64,000 nucleotides of DNA, taken from assembly GCF_964030865.1 (NCBI RefSeq), contig NZ_OZ034984.1:930001-994000 (forward strand). Reading direction: 5' to 3'. A program made the translations under genes and the position numbers. The notes beneath the pieces were generated by a model. That model was not told the DNA's origin. It saw only the letters and a list, made by a program, of their open reading frames with translations, and ran no database searches. Origin of the DNA: Spiroplasma endosymbiont of Dioctria linearis. GTDB taxonomy: Bacteria; Bacillota_I; Bacilli_A; Mycoplasmatales; Mycoplasmataceae. Below, in pieces: positions 1-11,451 of this stretch. The first letter of the stretch is position 1; the number at the start of each line of letters is the position of its first letter.

Positions 1-1171
<1,171 letters not shown>

Positions 1172-1185
1172 TAAAATACCTCCTA

Positions 1186-2799
1186 TTAAAAATTCACTCT
1201 TGAATATTTTTTTATAATTACTACATCATTTATTTCTTCAATTGTTTTCTTTGTTCTTATCGCATAAGGCAAAGTATTTATAAATGTAAATAGCAAGACT
1301 ATTAAAACCACTCCATTTGTTTCAAACATTTTTGGATAAAATGTACTTATGAATCTTACAGAAATTGGATTATAGAATGTTAAATAACTAATTAAAAATA
1401 AATCAATAGAGTTCGTTATTAAATCATACTTAATTTTTTTTCTAAAGAAAACTCATACAAATGAACAAGTTAGTAAAGTCATTGATATTATGAAAGTTAA
1501 AAACTGTTTTGCAATATCATTCTTTATTAATGAAGTTCATATGTAAATTATATTTAGAGAGTTATACTCTTCAGATAAAATGTTTTCATTAAAAGCCAAA
1601 AAAAATCCTGTTGATATCATCATAAAAAATAAAGGTACAAATAAAACAGTGAATAGACTTCTTGTTTCTAAAAAAGTTTCGAATTTGACAACAAAAGAAT
1701 ATCTCCTATTCATTAAGTAGGAAGCTAGTAACATAATTAAAAGTATAAATCCAAAAATAATAACCTGTAAATATAAGCTTAAAATAATATTATAAAATAT
1801 GAATCCAATCATGGGAAATATTGCTATTTTTAAAATATCCTTTGTAAAATTTTGATTAAATCTTCTTTGAATTGTAAAAATAAATGCATACAATAAAAAT
1901 AATATTTGATAAGAACTATCTCAAGAAAAGGATATATATCCTCCTAATACAAACCCTATAAAAATTGGACTATACCTTTCCCTAACATTGGCTGTTGTAT
2001 ATCTTAATAATAAAGTTGCTGCATAAAATATTAAATAAAGAAGAATCATATCACCTGTAAAAATGGAATAATCTAATCACCAGAAAATTATTCTTGTAGT
2101 GATAAATGTTATAAAACTAATAATGAAAACAGTTATTCTATTATTTATTTTCATTTTTGGAGTAAAAGATTCATAAAATAAGAACAAGATTGAAGTAATT
2201 ATAAAGGCATCTAAAATAATTAATAACGGAACAATTAAATCCTTATACTGATATGGTTCAATATTTACCATCATTATTACTGAAAGTTGAAAAGTATATC
2301 AACCCTGAAACGGCTTAAATCCAAGAAAGTTAAATAAAGTTGAATCATTAAAAAAAGATACGGGGTTATCTTTTAATCAATACAAAATAGCCAAAGTATT
2401 TTTATGTCTACTAAAATTTTCTTTTGAGATATAGTTAATTGATGCATAATCAATAGCTATAAAAATAACCACTACTACTAAAAATATTAGAGAGTCAATT
2501 TTTAAAAAATTAGTGTTTAATCAAAACTTTATAAAAATAAAACAAAATAGAAGATAAATTAAAGATATTGCAAATATATAATACACAAAAAAAACATATG
2601 GAAGAACTGATATTAATTGCAATGGAAAAGTGAATACTGATATAAAAGTAAAATAACTAAAAAAACCTGTGGCTATTGCTACAAAGTGATTCTTAATTTT
2701 AAATTTAAAAAATTCAATGAATATTAAGCCTGATGTATAAAACATAAACAAATATAACATTGATATTCCTATTGCAATAAATATTGAAGAACTTATCAT
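1186..2799 (-). CDS. uncharacterised multi-pass membrane protein (537 aa)
   Basis: I do not recognise the family. Reading TGA as Trp gives one continuous 537-residue frame from an ATG at 2799, preceded by AAAGGTG, to a TAA at 1186. The protein is almost wholly hydrophobic, with about 12 or more predicted membrane spans and short charged loops; no soluble domain or catalytic motif is obvious. The overall look, with long hydrophobic spans and loops rich in Tyr and Trp, resembles polytopic glycosyltransferase-like or polymer-handling membrane proteins, but no diagnostic motif supports that. It follows a flippase-like gene and precedes ligA. A shared role with the flippase in moving or building a surface glycan is possible but only an inference from position. 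Confidence 0.75.
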
Positions 2800-2815
2800 A
2801 TTTTCACCTTTATAA

Positions 2816-2837
2816 ATTATAGCACCTAGAAAGTGCT
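2816..2837 (-). promoter_or_regulatory. possible promoter with hairpin in the spacer
   Basis: TATAAT (2821-2816, minus) lies just upstream of the 2799 start. A small inverted repeat (AGCAC...GTGCT, 2821-2837) fills the spacer region. No good -35 is visible, so the promoter is tentative. Downstream of the flippase terminator, this gene would need a start site of its own. Confidence 0.3.
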
Positions 2838-2857
2838 TAAAGATTCTTAAAAACTAA

Positions 2858-2883
2858 ATAAAAAAATTGATTTATATCAATTT
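2858..2883 (-). terminator. Rho-independent terminator after the flippase gene
   Basis: Perfect 8-bp stem AAATTGAT/ATCAATTT with loop ATAA, followed on the minus strand by a U-run. The stem starts at the last base of the flippase stop codon. Confidence 0.75.
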
Positions 2884-4775
2884 TATTTGCCTTTTAGAAC
2901 ATAAATATTTTCATTTTTTGGATTGACGTTAATCACTGTTGATTCATTAATTACTGAGGAACTGACTGTTGTATCTTCAATACCATACATAGCATGAGAA
3001 ATTTGATTTCCTTTGTCAACAATTTCATCTACATCTATTCCATATTCCTCTAAGTTTTTCTTTCTTGATTGAGAATCTCTTCTTAAAAGAGTTTTTTGAA
3101 TAATTGGAAGATTTCTTATAATACCATTAAATAGTTTTGCATTAAGAACATATGAGAATAAAATTAGAATAAAAATTGTTGACAATATTGTTCCAAAGAA
3201 TAAACCAATTAGAGGAGCAATATGAGCTCCTTCTCCTGTAGCACTTCTAATATCTAAGTATTTACTAATTAAAAATGCATTTAATAAAATAGCAATAAAT
3301 GTAGGAACAATCAATATTAAGAAATTATTTATAACATATTTTTTATTAGAGTTGTAAGTGACATATTTTCAAACATAAATTCATAAATAGCCATATCTAA
3401 TAATTAAGCAAAGTAACTTAATTAAATACATACTAACAACTCCAATAACTAAACTATTAATTCCCCCAACACCAGCTGTAACTAATATAAATGGTACTAA
3501 AACAGCTGTAATTATATAAACAACCCCAATTATATTTTGAAATTTTGAAACTTCGCCATATCTTCCTTTTGCCTGAATTAAAGTCATTTGACTATCGCAA
3601 AGAATTGTAAATGCAGTAACTGCAGCATAAAGCATTGAAAAAATTGGTGTATAAAACATAAATTCAAAGGCCTTTGTACTTGGGTTTGTTGGGTCTGTTA
3701 AAGTAATATTTTTACCATAAAGTGCACTAACAAAGTATGGAGATAATATAGACATATTAATAAATGTAAAGGCCGCTATTAAATAACTATAGAGCTCATA
3801 TTTTGCATAACTATTTCAATTAATTCTTCCTCTTCTTGCAACTAATGTAACAAAAAACTCTCTAAAGGATACAATAAAATTTGTCATTATTAGCCTAACA
3901 TTTAGAGCAACAACTAAATAAAGTGAAAGCGTTGATGAAACATTTAGGCCAAAAATTACTGAAGCTATAGCAATATCTGAATTTAATAATAATGTTGATC
4001 CTAAGTTAGATCAAGTTATTTTTGAAGTTGTGGTATTTAATTTGAAACTATTGAAATCTCGATAATATTTCAATCATAAATATTTTTTTCTAACATATAA
4101 ATATATTAATAATCCCTTTACAGGAGAATAGAGTAATATAGGAATAAATGCTATTACTGGATTACTAGCCTTTGCCAATAAATAAAAAGTTAATCCATTT
4201 ACTAAAATATCTGTAAAAAGAATTGTTATTCTTCTTATAACATTTTTATTATCAGCTATAATTATAGTTTCATAGACGCTAAATCAGTAAGCAGAAACAA
4301 AGTTTTTTGACCCAAAGATTAAAGCAATAATCATTAATTGTCAATATGGGGCAAATTTTTCATCAGTTAAATTCAAACCAATATTGGTTCAACTATTTGG
4401 ATCAAAAATGCTACTATCTTGTGCATTTACTCCTGCATATAATGGGTAAGCAAGTGCAGTTACTGTAACTAAGACTAATCCAACAATAGCTGATCTTCTA
4501 AAACTTTTTTTTGCTGTTGAGTAAATCTCATTTGCACTAATTCAATCATTAGTTACTAATGGTTTTACAAGTAAAATTGAAGCAGCAATCCCTAATGCTC
4601 CCTCTGCTGTTGCAATAATTGCAGAGAATGATGTTACTAAACGCACAAACCCGTTAAACTCAGTTCCAAATTTTTCTAAAACTCAGTACATTGTTAAAAA
4701 TTGAATTATTGCATTTAGAGTAGAGATTGTTGTACCAACAATAACACTAAAAATACCTTGTCTTGTAGATAACAT
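2883..4775 (-). CDS. polysaccharide/lipid flippase-like membrane protein (MATE/Wzx-type fold)
   Basis: A 630-residue polytopic protein with about 12-14 hydrophobic spans and a hydrophilic C-terminal tail of about 90 residues. The N-terminus (MLSTRQGIFSVIVGTT) and the pattern of long spans with small polar residues fit the oligosaccharide flippase / MOP superfamily. In mollicutes such proteins are usually annotated as polysaccharide biosynthesis or flippase proteins. There is no cell wall here, so the cargo would be a glycolipid or capsule precursor rather than lipid II; the cargo is unknown. The ATG at 4775 has a strong AGGAGG. The tail (residues about 535-630) is Asn/Ser/Glu-rich and probably cytoplasmic. 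The next gene upstream is the pseudouridine synthase, 35 bp away. Confidence 0.65.
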
Positions 4776-4810
4776 CTCAAACCTCCTAATATATTATTTT
4801 AATTTTAACA

Positions 4811-5704
4811 TTAAAAGCTATATTTTGATTTGTATTCATTACCATTTAAATATTCTAAATGACCTTCAAAATTATTAAAAACTATCTTATAGGCAATTAA
4901 ATCAATTTCTCTTAGATGACTTCTCTTACCACCGTATCTAAAATCTTTACATATTGGAGATTTATAAAAATTGCAAACAGCTCTAATTTGGTGTTTTCTA
5001 CCTGTTAATATTTGAACTTCATATATATTATTTTTTTCATCAATTAACTTATTTACTTGTTCAACCTTTTTAGCATTGTTAAATTTATCAATTCTAAATT
5101 TTGCCTTTTGATTATCATTATCATATTTAATATATCCTGATATTTTTCCTGTCTGCAAATTATCATTTTCTGTTTTTGCTAAATAAAGTTTTTTTATTTT
5201 AGTTTTATTATTTAACTCATTTAAAAGAATATCCAAAGTAATTTTATTTTTTGCATAAATGACTAACCCCTTTGTTAGTTTGTCAATTCTATGAACATGA
5301 CTAATGACAAAACTATTTTCCAAATCAGGATTATATTCATTTTTATTTTTCAAATAACTTTTTACCATTTGATCTAAATTTATATTCACTGGTGAGTGCA
5401 CTTCAAGATTAGCTGGTTTATCTACAATTACAATATTTTCATCTTCATAAACTATTTCTAGTTCAGAAAAGTCCACTTCCAAAAACTGATCTCTTTTCTC
5501 AGTTTCACTACTATCATAAATTTTGACTTCATCATTTAATTTTATTTTTTGTTTTGTATCTTTAATTTTAATATCATTAACTTTAATTTTTCCTTTTCTA
5601 AATCATTTATAAATAATAGATAAATTAGTAGATTTAAAATTTTTTTTAATAAAATTAAAGACTGTTTGATCAACATCGTTTTGATTGACTTTTATTATTG
5701 TCAT
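4811..5704 (-). CDS. RluA/RluD-family 23S rRNA pseudouridine synthase
   Basis: Converts specific uridines in 23S rRNA to pseudouridine. Residues about 1-75 look like an S4 RNA-binding domain (KWFRKGKIKVND), followed by the catalytic domain. The active-site motif reads HRIDKLTKGLVIYAKN, where the Asp is the family's catalytic residue; the usual HRLDxxTSG is slightly altered (Lys for Ser). A downstream GRKHQIRAV matches the conserved (G)R.HQIR motif. The length of 297 aa is typical. The ATG at 5704 follows GAGGTTACTT. RluC and RluD cannot be told apart here, so I leave the symbol blank. It is probably cotranscribed with the CPBP gene 23 bp upstream. Confidence 0.88.
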
Positions 5705-5727
5705 AAGTAACCTCTTTTTTTCTGTTT

Positions 5728-6687
5728 TTAAATAATAAATAAGATTAAAATAAATGCTAATAAATTATTTAGCAAGTGTACTATTCATGAGAAAGTCATA
5801 TTCCCTTTAGTAAATAAAAATACTCCTGATAATATAAAACCTGCTGAAGAATAACTAAGAATATGTTGAAAATCAAAGGCTGGTCCATAATGAACAAACC
5901 CAAAAAACATTGCACTTCCTACAAAACCTAATCATCTATTTGAAGCATTTAAGTTGAAGCAATTTCTAAGGCATAACTCTTCACAAAATGGAGCAACAAC
6001 AACAGTAAGTATAAATAATAAAATAATATATGTTATTTTAATTGACTTATCACTATCTCTCAGTATACCAATTAAGTTTTTTTGGTTCTCACTTTCTGAG
6101 GCTCCCATTAACTTTGTCTCAATTAAATTTAAAAAAATAAAAGTTGAAACGAAATACAGTATTACTGTACCTGCAACTCCTATTATAATAATTTCTTTTC
6201 ATTTAGTTTTTAAAGTTTCTTTAAATCTTTTAAATATTTTTCTATCATAAAATATAGCCAAAATTATGATTATAACCTCTGTTAAAATCATAGTCAGAAT
6301 TGAAGAAAAGGCAGATATTAATTCTTTATCATTATTTAAAGCCGAGTTAATTAAAAGCATTATAAGTCCAGTAAAAATAAAAACTATCTGTGGACCTATA
6401 ATTAGTAGATAAATTCAAAAATAACCACCTTTAAAAAACCCAGGTCCGTTTCTTAAAATATTAAAAACCATTCCAATAATAACGGATACTAAATATAAAA
6501 GAGCAAAAGCTTCCTTATTATTATTACCAAAAAGAGCAATAAATATAGACAAAATAAATGGGACTATTAGTACGGAAGTTATAAAAATCATTCCATCAGT
6601 TTTATAATTTAATATATCAAATCTAAATTTTGTTTCTTCGCTTAAACCGAAGTGCTTATCTCTAAATTTGTTTACCTTTTCTTGCAT
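5728..6687 (-). CDS. CPBP-family intramembrane metalloprotease
   Basis: A 319-residue membrane protein with about eight spans. The C-terminal third carries the CPBP/Abi (CAAX protease-like) signature: EELCLR (EExxxR), then FFGFVHYG (FxxxH) and a final HLLNN (HxxxN) motif, which supply the Glu, Arg and His residues of the active site. Family members act in prenyl-protein processing, bacteriocin self-immunity or peptide maturation; the substrate here is unknown. The ATG at 6687 follows AAAGGTGATTTA. Three TGA codons encode Trp, one of them in the last motif (SWIVH). No bacteriocin gene is adjacent, so an immunity role is not supported. Confidence 0.82.
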
Positions 6688-6731
6688 TAAATCACCTTTT
6701 TAATTTTACTCCAAAAAGCTTCTAAAAAAAT

Positions 6732-6757
6732 AAAAAGCCCTAACTAATAGGGTCTTT
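6732..6757 (-). terminator. Rho-independent terminator after the IIA gene
   Basis: Inverted repeat AAAG(A)CCCTA/TAGGGCTTT, with one bulged base, followed by a U-run on the minus strand. It lies 12 bp after the IIA stop codon. Confidence 0.75.
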
Positions 6758-6769
6758 TAAATATTTAAA

Positions 6770-7246
6770 TTACTTAACTTCAATTATTAAATCACCTTTT
6801 TTTACTTTACCAGTTTTTAAAACTTCAAATTTTCTTCCACTCATAGAATCAGTTGTAAAAATTAATGGTGTATTCATTGAAGGTACTTTTTTAGATACCT
6901 TTGCCATATCTACGTTTACTAATAATTCTCCAGCTTTAATATTTGATCCTTGTTTTACTTTAATATCAAATCCTTCACCATTTAGTGAAACTGTATCTAA
7001 GCCAATGTGTAATAATATTTCAACTCCATTTGAGTTTGCTATACCATATGCATGACCACTTGGAAAAACTGTTACAAGTTTTCCATCTATTGGTGCTACA
7101 AATTCTCCATTATCAGGAATAAATGCTATTCCATCTCCAAGCATTTTTTCTGAAAATACTTCGTCTTCTACTTTTGATAGGTCAATAATTTCACCATCAA
7201 CTGGTGCAAAAACCTCTAGCTTTTTATTTTTTGTGAATAATCCCAT
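6770..7246 (-). CDS. crr: PTS glucose-type IIA component
   Basis: Phosphocarrier of the sugar phosphotransferase system, taking phosphate from HPr and passing it to IIB domains of sugar permeases. The 158-residue protein is a complete stand-alone IIA(Glc). FAPVDGEI marks the start of the beta-barrel. His65 in PSGHAYGI and His80 in EILLHIGLDTV are the two conserved active-site histidines, with His80 phosphorylated. The ATG at 7246 follows a purine-rich RBS (GAGGAGAAAG). It lies downstream of ptsI with a terminator hairpin between them, so it may have its own promoter. No permease EIIBC is in the window. Confidence 0.93.
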   Translation of the reverse strand: MGLFTKNKKLEVFAPVDGEIIDLSKVEDEVFSEKMLGDGIAFIPDNGEFVAPIDGKLVTVFPSGHAYGIANSNGVEILLHIGLDTVSLNGEGFDIKVKQGSNIKAGELLVNVDMAKVSKKVPSMNTPLIFTTDSMSGRKFEVLKTGKVKKGDLIIEVK

Positions 7247-7304
7247 AATTTACTTTCTCCTCAAACATTATTTTACAATAAAAAAATGTTATTATTATAT
7301 TTTT

Positions 7305-7332
7305 AAATAAAAAAAATAATTCTTACGAATTA
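7305..7332 (-). terminator. Rho-independent terminator overlapping the ptsI stop codon
   Basis: Perfect TAATTC/GAATTA stem (7317-7332) with loop GTAA, followed by eight U on the minus strand. The TAA stop codon of ptsI is the first three bases of the stem. Confidence 0.75.
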
Positions 7333-9048
7333 CTTGTTTTTCATTACTTCTTTAACTAATTTTAAAACCTCAGAAGAAGTCTCACATTCTAAAGCTTTAT
7401 CTGCTAATTGTTTTACTTCTTTTAAAGTTAATTTTGACATAATGCTTCTAGCCTTTAAAATACTTGTTGCTGACATTGAATAAGCATCAAGTCCTAAACC
7501 CATTAATAAGGGAAGAGCATCTGGTTCACCTGCCATTTCTCCACACATTCCAGCTCATTTTCCGTGTTTGTGTGCACCATCAATTGTCATTTTTAATAAT
7601 TTTAAAATTGAGGGATTGTATGGTTGATATAAGTAAGTAACATTTTCACTCATTCTATCAGCTGCCATTGCATATTGAATCAAATCATTTGTTCCTACTG
7701 AAAAGAAGTCCGCATGTTTAGCAAAATTTTCAGCGTTGACTGCTGCTGCTGGAATTTCAACCATCATTCCAATTTGTAAATCTTTACCAACTTTAATTCC
7801 TTCCTTTTTTAATTCTTCTTTACATTCTAATGTAAATTTTTTTGCAGCTAAAAATTCATCAATTGTTGCTATCATTGGAAACATTATTCCTACTGGCCCA
7901 AAAGCACTAGCTCGTAGTAAAGCTCTTATTTGATCTCTAAAAATATCTTTTCTATCTAAAGTAAATCTAATTGCACGATATCCCAGAAATGGGTTCATTT
8001 CGTGTGGGAATGAGAAATATGATAACTTTTTATCACCACCAATATCTAAAGTCCTAATAATAGTGATTTTACCTTTCATATCTTCAACGACTTTTTTATA
8101 TGAAACAAATTGCTCTTCTTCTGTTGGAAAATGATCATTGTCCATGTATAAGAATTCACTTCTAAATAAACCTATTCCCTCTCCACCATTTTCAAGAACA
8201 GATTCTACATCCTTAGGACTTCCAATATTTCCCTCTAAAATAAAGCCATCAAAGCCATCTTTAGTTAAAGTTGGCTTATCTTTTAATTTTTTTAATTCTT
8301 CTTTTTCTTTTTCAAAGCTTTCTGCCAATTTTTTTCATTGATTTTTATCTGAAGGATTAATTTCAATATCACCAGTTTCACCATTTATTGCTAAAATATC
8401 TTTATCTTTCACGTCACATAAAATAGTTTTCAAACCTAAAACTGCAGGAATTTCTAAACTTCTTGCCATAATAGCGGCATGACTAGTTCTTCCTCCAATA
8501 TTACATGCAAAACCCTTTACAAATTTTGGATTTAATTGTGCAGTTTGAGATGGAGTTAAATCTTCAGCAACAATAATAACTTCTTCACTAATTGTTGCTA
8601 AATCTGCTACAGGGAGATTTAAAACATATCTAATTAATCTTTCAGTTACATCTTTAATATCTGCAGCTCTTTCTTTAAAATATTCATCATCCATTGCTTC
8701 GAACATTGCCATATACTTATCGGTTACTTCTTTAATAGCTTTTGCAGCATTATAATTTTTATCCTTAATTAAAGTTGTAAATTCTTCTGCCATTGCTGGA
8801 TCTTCTAATATTGAAGCATGAGCTTCAAAAATAGCGGCCTTTTCTTCCCCTAGTTTTTCTTTTGCAATTACTTGCAAATTTTCTAAATCAACTTTAGCTT
8901 TTGCAATTGATGAAGTTACAAGAGTTAATTCTGATTCAATATTTTTTGGTATTACATCTGAAATAATTATTGGTTGTTCATCTAATATATAAACCTTGGC
9001 GATTGATATACCATTACTTGCACCAATTCCTGACATTTTTTTAGACAT
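7330..9048 (-). CDS. ptsI: PTS enzyme I (phosphoenolpyruvate-protein phosphotransferase)
   Basis: Autophosphorylates with phosphoenolpyruvate and passes phosphate to His15 of HPr, starting PTS sugar uptake. The 572-residue length is normal. The N-terminal phosphohistidine domain carries [12 protein letters not shown] with the active-site His190. The C-terminal PEP-binding TIM barrel carries [21 protein letters not shown] sequence (TLDIGGDKK) and the MCGEMAGEP loop with its catalytic Cys. Two TGA codons encode Trp, and without them the gene would look broken in three. The ATG at 9048 follows AAAGGAGAG. A TATAAT with an extended TG element lies about 30 bp upstream. The partner HPr is at 23.3-23.5 kb and HPr kinase at 54.4-55.3 kb. 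Confidence 0.96.
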
Positions 9049-9074
9049 TAAAATCTCTCCTTTAAAACAAATAT

Positions 9075-9080
9075 ATTATA
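9075..9080 (-). promoter_or_regulatory. ptsI promoter -10 (extended)
   Basis: TGTTATAAT on the minus strand, an extended -10 element, lies about 27 bp upstream of the ptsI ATG. A canonical -35 is not clear (TTTACA lies about 21 bp upstream). Confidence 0.5.
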
Positions 9081-9113
9081 ACAAATATTGCATATATAGA
9101 GTGTAAACAGAAT

Positions 9114-9139
9114 ATAAAAAAACAACTAATTATTAGTTG
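9114..9139 (-). terminator. Rho-independent terminator (CAACTAAT palindrome)
   Basis: CAACTAAT/ATTAGTTG stem at 9123-9139, followed by seven U on the minus strand. It probably ends the lipoprotein transcript, about 280 bp after its stop. An almost identical palindrome is at 10803-10819. Confidence 0.65.
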
Positions 9140-9419
9140 TTTGATATTATTATTTTAAAAATATTAAGAAATTTTATTTTATAATTCTCCTTGATTGTTT
9201 GAATAAGAGTTCTTCAAACCTCTCGAATATAATTTTTATGATTTAATATTCCTACTCTAGAAATACTTAAAATAAAAATTCTCCTTATATAAATTAATAA
9301 ATCCTTTATTTATTAATGTTATTCAGAGAATTATATTAACAAAAGCTTAGATTTTTAAATACTTAGTTAGAGATAATAATTTATCTAAAATTAGTTACTA
9401 AGACCCTTTTCCTAATTTT

Positions 9420-10208
9420 TTATTTAATAGAACAGTTAAATATTGCATAACCTATATACTTATCAATTTCATTTGAGGCCAAAGCAAAATGCTCACCGCT
9501 ACCATCTTCATTATTTCCTCATCCTCTAAAGTTTATATTTTTTTCATTTATATCTTTATTTTTACTTAATTCAAGACCTAATCTAACTGCTTCATCCTTA
9601 TCTCGACTTTCTAGTTCAAGTTCAGTTTCTGAATAATTAAATTGTTCACTAAATGCTGTTACTTCTCTTCCTTCTAATCATCATATACGTATTTTTTTAA
9701 AATTATCTATCCTTTCCTCAAGACCTTTTATTGACTCTGAAAATTTTGATAGATCTTGTTTTATCATTAGGTCTAAATCGTGAAAAGCATAATTTTCATC
9801 ATAAAAATCTGATACTGATGCATATTTTCATAACACCATCTCAGTTTCTACTAATACATTATCTTCATTATACTTTCAAACACTAATAATAGTATCTTTG
9901 CTTTCCATTTTTACAATTTTATGGGCCGCTACCAGTATAATTGTATAATATTCCTCAAATCTACTTTTTATTTCAAAATTTTCAATTTCAGAGTCATCCT
10001 TTTCCTCTTCAACCATTTCATCAATTTTAAATTCAGTAACTGCTTGTTTCTTAGATAAATCTAATATAATTTTTTTAGCCTCATCCACATTAGTAGGGAA
10101 TTTTGGAAGTTTAAAATCACTATTTTGTTTTGTATTACAAGATACAACTGCTACACTTGCTGAAGCAACTAAACTAGTTGTTGCTAAAATCGATAATATT
10201 TTTCTCAT
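9420..10208 (-). CDS. putative lipoprotein (262 aa), unknown function
   Basis: Begins with a typical mollicute lipoprotein signal, MRKILSILATTSLVASAS...VVSC, in which the Cys at about residue 24 would be diacylated by Lgt and anchor the protein on the outer face of the membrane. The mature part is acidic and Lys/Glu-rich, predicted mostly helical, without a domain I recognise. Trp codons are TGA. The gene stands alone between AT-rich stretches of about 370 and 610 bp and a repeated palindrome, typical of fast-evolving surface lipoprotein loci. The ATG at 10208 follows AAGGAAAATGA. Function unknown; surface exposure is inferred from the signal. Confidence 0.8.
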
Positions 10209-10743
10209 TTCATTTTCCTTCTTGTCTTAATTGACATAAAAATTATATACCTATTAGTTATACTTTTATAGTTAAAAAGGTATAACTTTAAATCTTTTTT
10301 AACATCTAGATTTTTACTTTTATCTTGACCTATTTTTAATATTTAATGATAATAAATTTTTCTGCTGAATTATTTGTCAACAAAGTATTCTAATTACAAT
10401 ATTTAATTATAAAGTTATGAGCTACTATTAATCTCCTTTTATTTAACTTTTTAGATTAATTCTTATTATTATTTTTAAATCTCATTGCTTAATTTAAATT
10501 CTCTTTATCTCTTGTTAATTTTTTAAATTTATAATATCCTCATTACTAGTTTTAAAAACTATTAAAAACAAAGTCTCTTTTATATTAATTATGTATTTTT
10601 TTGACTCTTTCAATCTTAATCTATTAATTCATAAAGCTTCTAAATAAAAAATTAATAACAAACTAAATTTATAAAAATTTAATATAAATTCAGTTTTTGG
10701 TTTATTAAATGCTTCTTAAAAAGAAAACCTTTTTACATTAACA

Positions 10744-10771
10744 AATACTTTATATCGTTATATAAAGTATT
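10744..10771. repeat. 11-bp perfect inverted repeat
   Basis: AATACTTTATA and its complement flank a 6-base loop. No U-run follows directly on either strand, so it is not a clear terminator. It sits 50 bp beyond the end of the ABC operon. Confidence 0.5.
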
Positions 10772-10802
10772 TTAAAAATATGTTTGAAAAAATATTAAAC
10801 TG

Positions 10803-10819
10803 CAACTAATAATTAGTTG
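10803..10819 (-). terminator. palindrome at the end of the ABC operon, probable terminator
   Basis: CAACTAAT A ATTAGTTG starts one base after the stop codon of the membrane-protein gene. The U-rich tract (TTTAATATTTTTT) begins a few bases downstream rather than immediately, so termination is less certain than at 9123-9139. Confidence 0.45.
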
Positions 10820-10820
10820 T

Positions 10821-11450
10821 TTATAATGTCTTTAATTTTTTATTCTCAATTATTTCCTTATTGACCTTATATGTTACTTTTTTTTCTATATAAATATTGT
10901 AACAACTCATAATTATAAAAATACCTGCAAAAATAAACATTAAAGCTTGTTTTAATTTTCCTAGTCTTGCCTTTTTCAGCACTTGCTGAGTAACTTTTCC
11001 ATATGCATCAATTCATTGAGGATAAGCCACCATATAGTTTATTGTGCTAATTAATAAAAAAAATGAAACTATTAAAATAATTGATGCACTCACAATTCTT
11101 CTAGTACCACCAGTTTTTTTTAATAAATTAAAGTGATTTAAAGTAAGTAAAAGTATAAAAAAGAATCATCCAAAATAAATTCAAAGATTTTGATATGTAA
11201 ATAAAACAAAAGTATAATCAAAATCTCATAAAATTTTAGCTTCATAATTTTCAATTTGTTTTTGTGCAAAATAAATTGAACCTTCTTTTTTACCAATTAG
11301 ATTTAATTTTATGAAGCTTCCACTTTCAGTTTCAAATAGCATTGGCATAAAAAATAACATAAGAATTGAAAGTAAAGATAAAATTGAATATAAGATAAGT
11401 GTAGTTTTTCAATTATTTTTAGCATTAAAAATATTTTTAATTTTTATCAT
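10821..11450 (-). CDS. membrane protein at the end of the ABC operon (209 aa)
   Basis: Not recognised. It has about four hydrophobic spans: one near residues 15-35, then a loop of about 45 residues probably outside the cell, and three more between about 85 and 185, with a Lys-rich C-terminus. Its ATG at 11450 comes one base after the TAA of the ABC exporter gene, so the two are translationally linked. It is the last gene of the operon and is followed at once by a palindrome. By position it could be an accessory or immunity-type subunit for the exporter; nothing in the sequence shows this directly. Confidence 0.7.
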
Positions 11451-11451
11451 T

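Larger units (their letters stand above)
9049..9419. other. intergenic region between ptsI and the lipoprotein gene
   Basis: About 370 bp, very AT-rich, without a credible open frame on either strand. It holds the ptsI promoter and, at 9114-9139, a terminator. On the minus strand two strong Shine-Dalgarno-like AAGGAGAA motifs (near 9275 and 9185) are not followed by a start codon, which looks like remains of decayed small genes. A weak hairpin (GTTTGAA...TTCAAAC) lies near 9197-9219. Confidence 0.5.
10209..10820. other. AT-rich intergenic region, no gene seen
   Basis: About 610 bp with no open frame that has both a ribosome-binding site and coding character. It contains a TATAAT (10242-10247, minus) upstream of the lipoprotein gene, an imperfect inverted repeat (10258-10285, TTATAC...GTATAA) just upstream of that, and a TTGACA-like hexamer at 10375-10380 (minus). 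A perfect 11-bp hairpin lies at 10744-10771 (AATACTTTATA/TATAAAGTATT). Confidence 0.5.

Noticed and set aside
5954..6250. Plus-strand frame of 98 codons antisense to the CPBP protease.
   Set aside because: It is the complement of a real membrane-protein gene with conserved protease motifs.
7330..9048. Apparent frameshifts or broken genes (ptsI, uvrA, nrdE, pcrA and many others appear split into pieces).
   Set aside because: The breaks are all in-frame TGA codons at Trp positions; with code 4 each gene is one intact frame.
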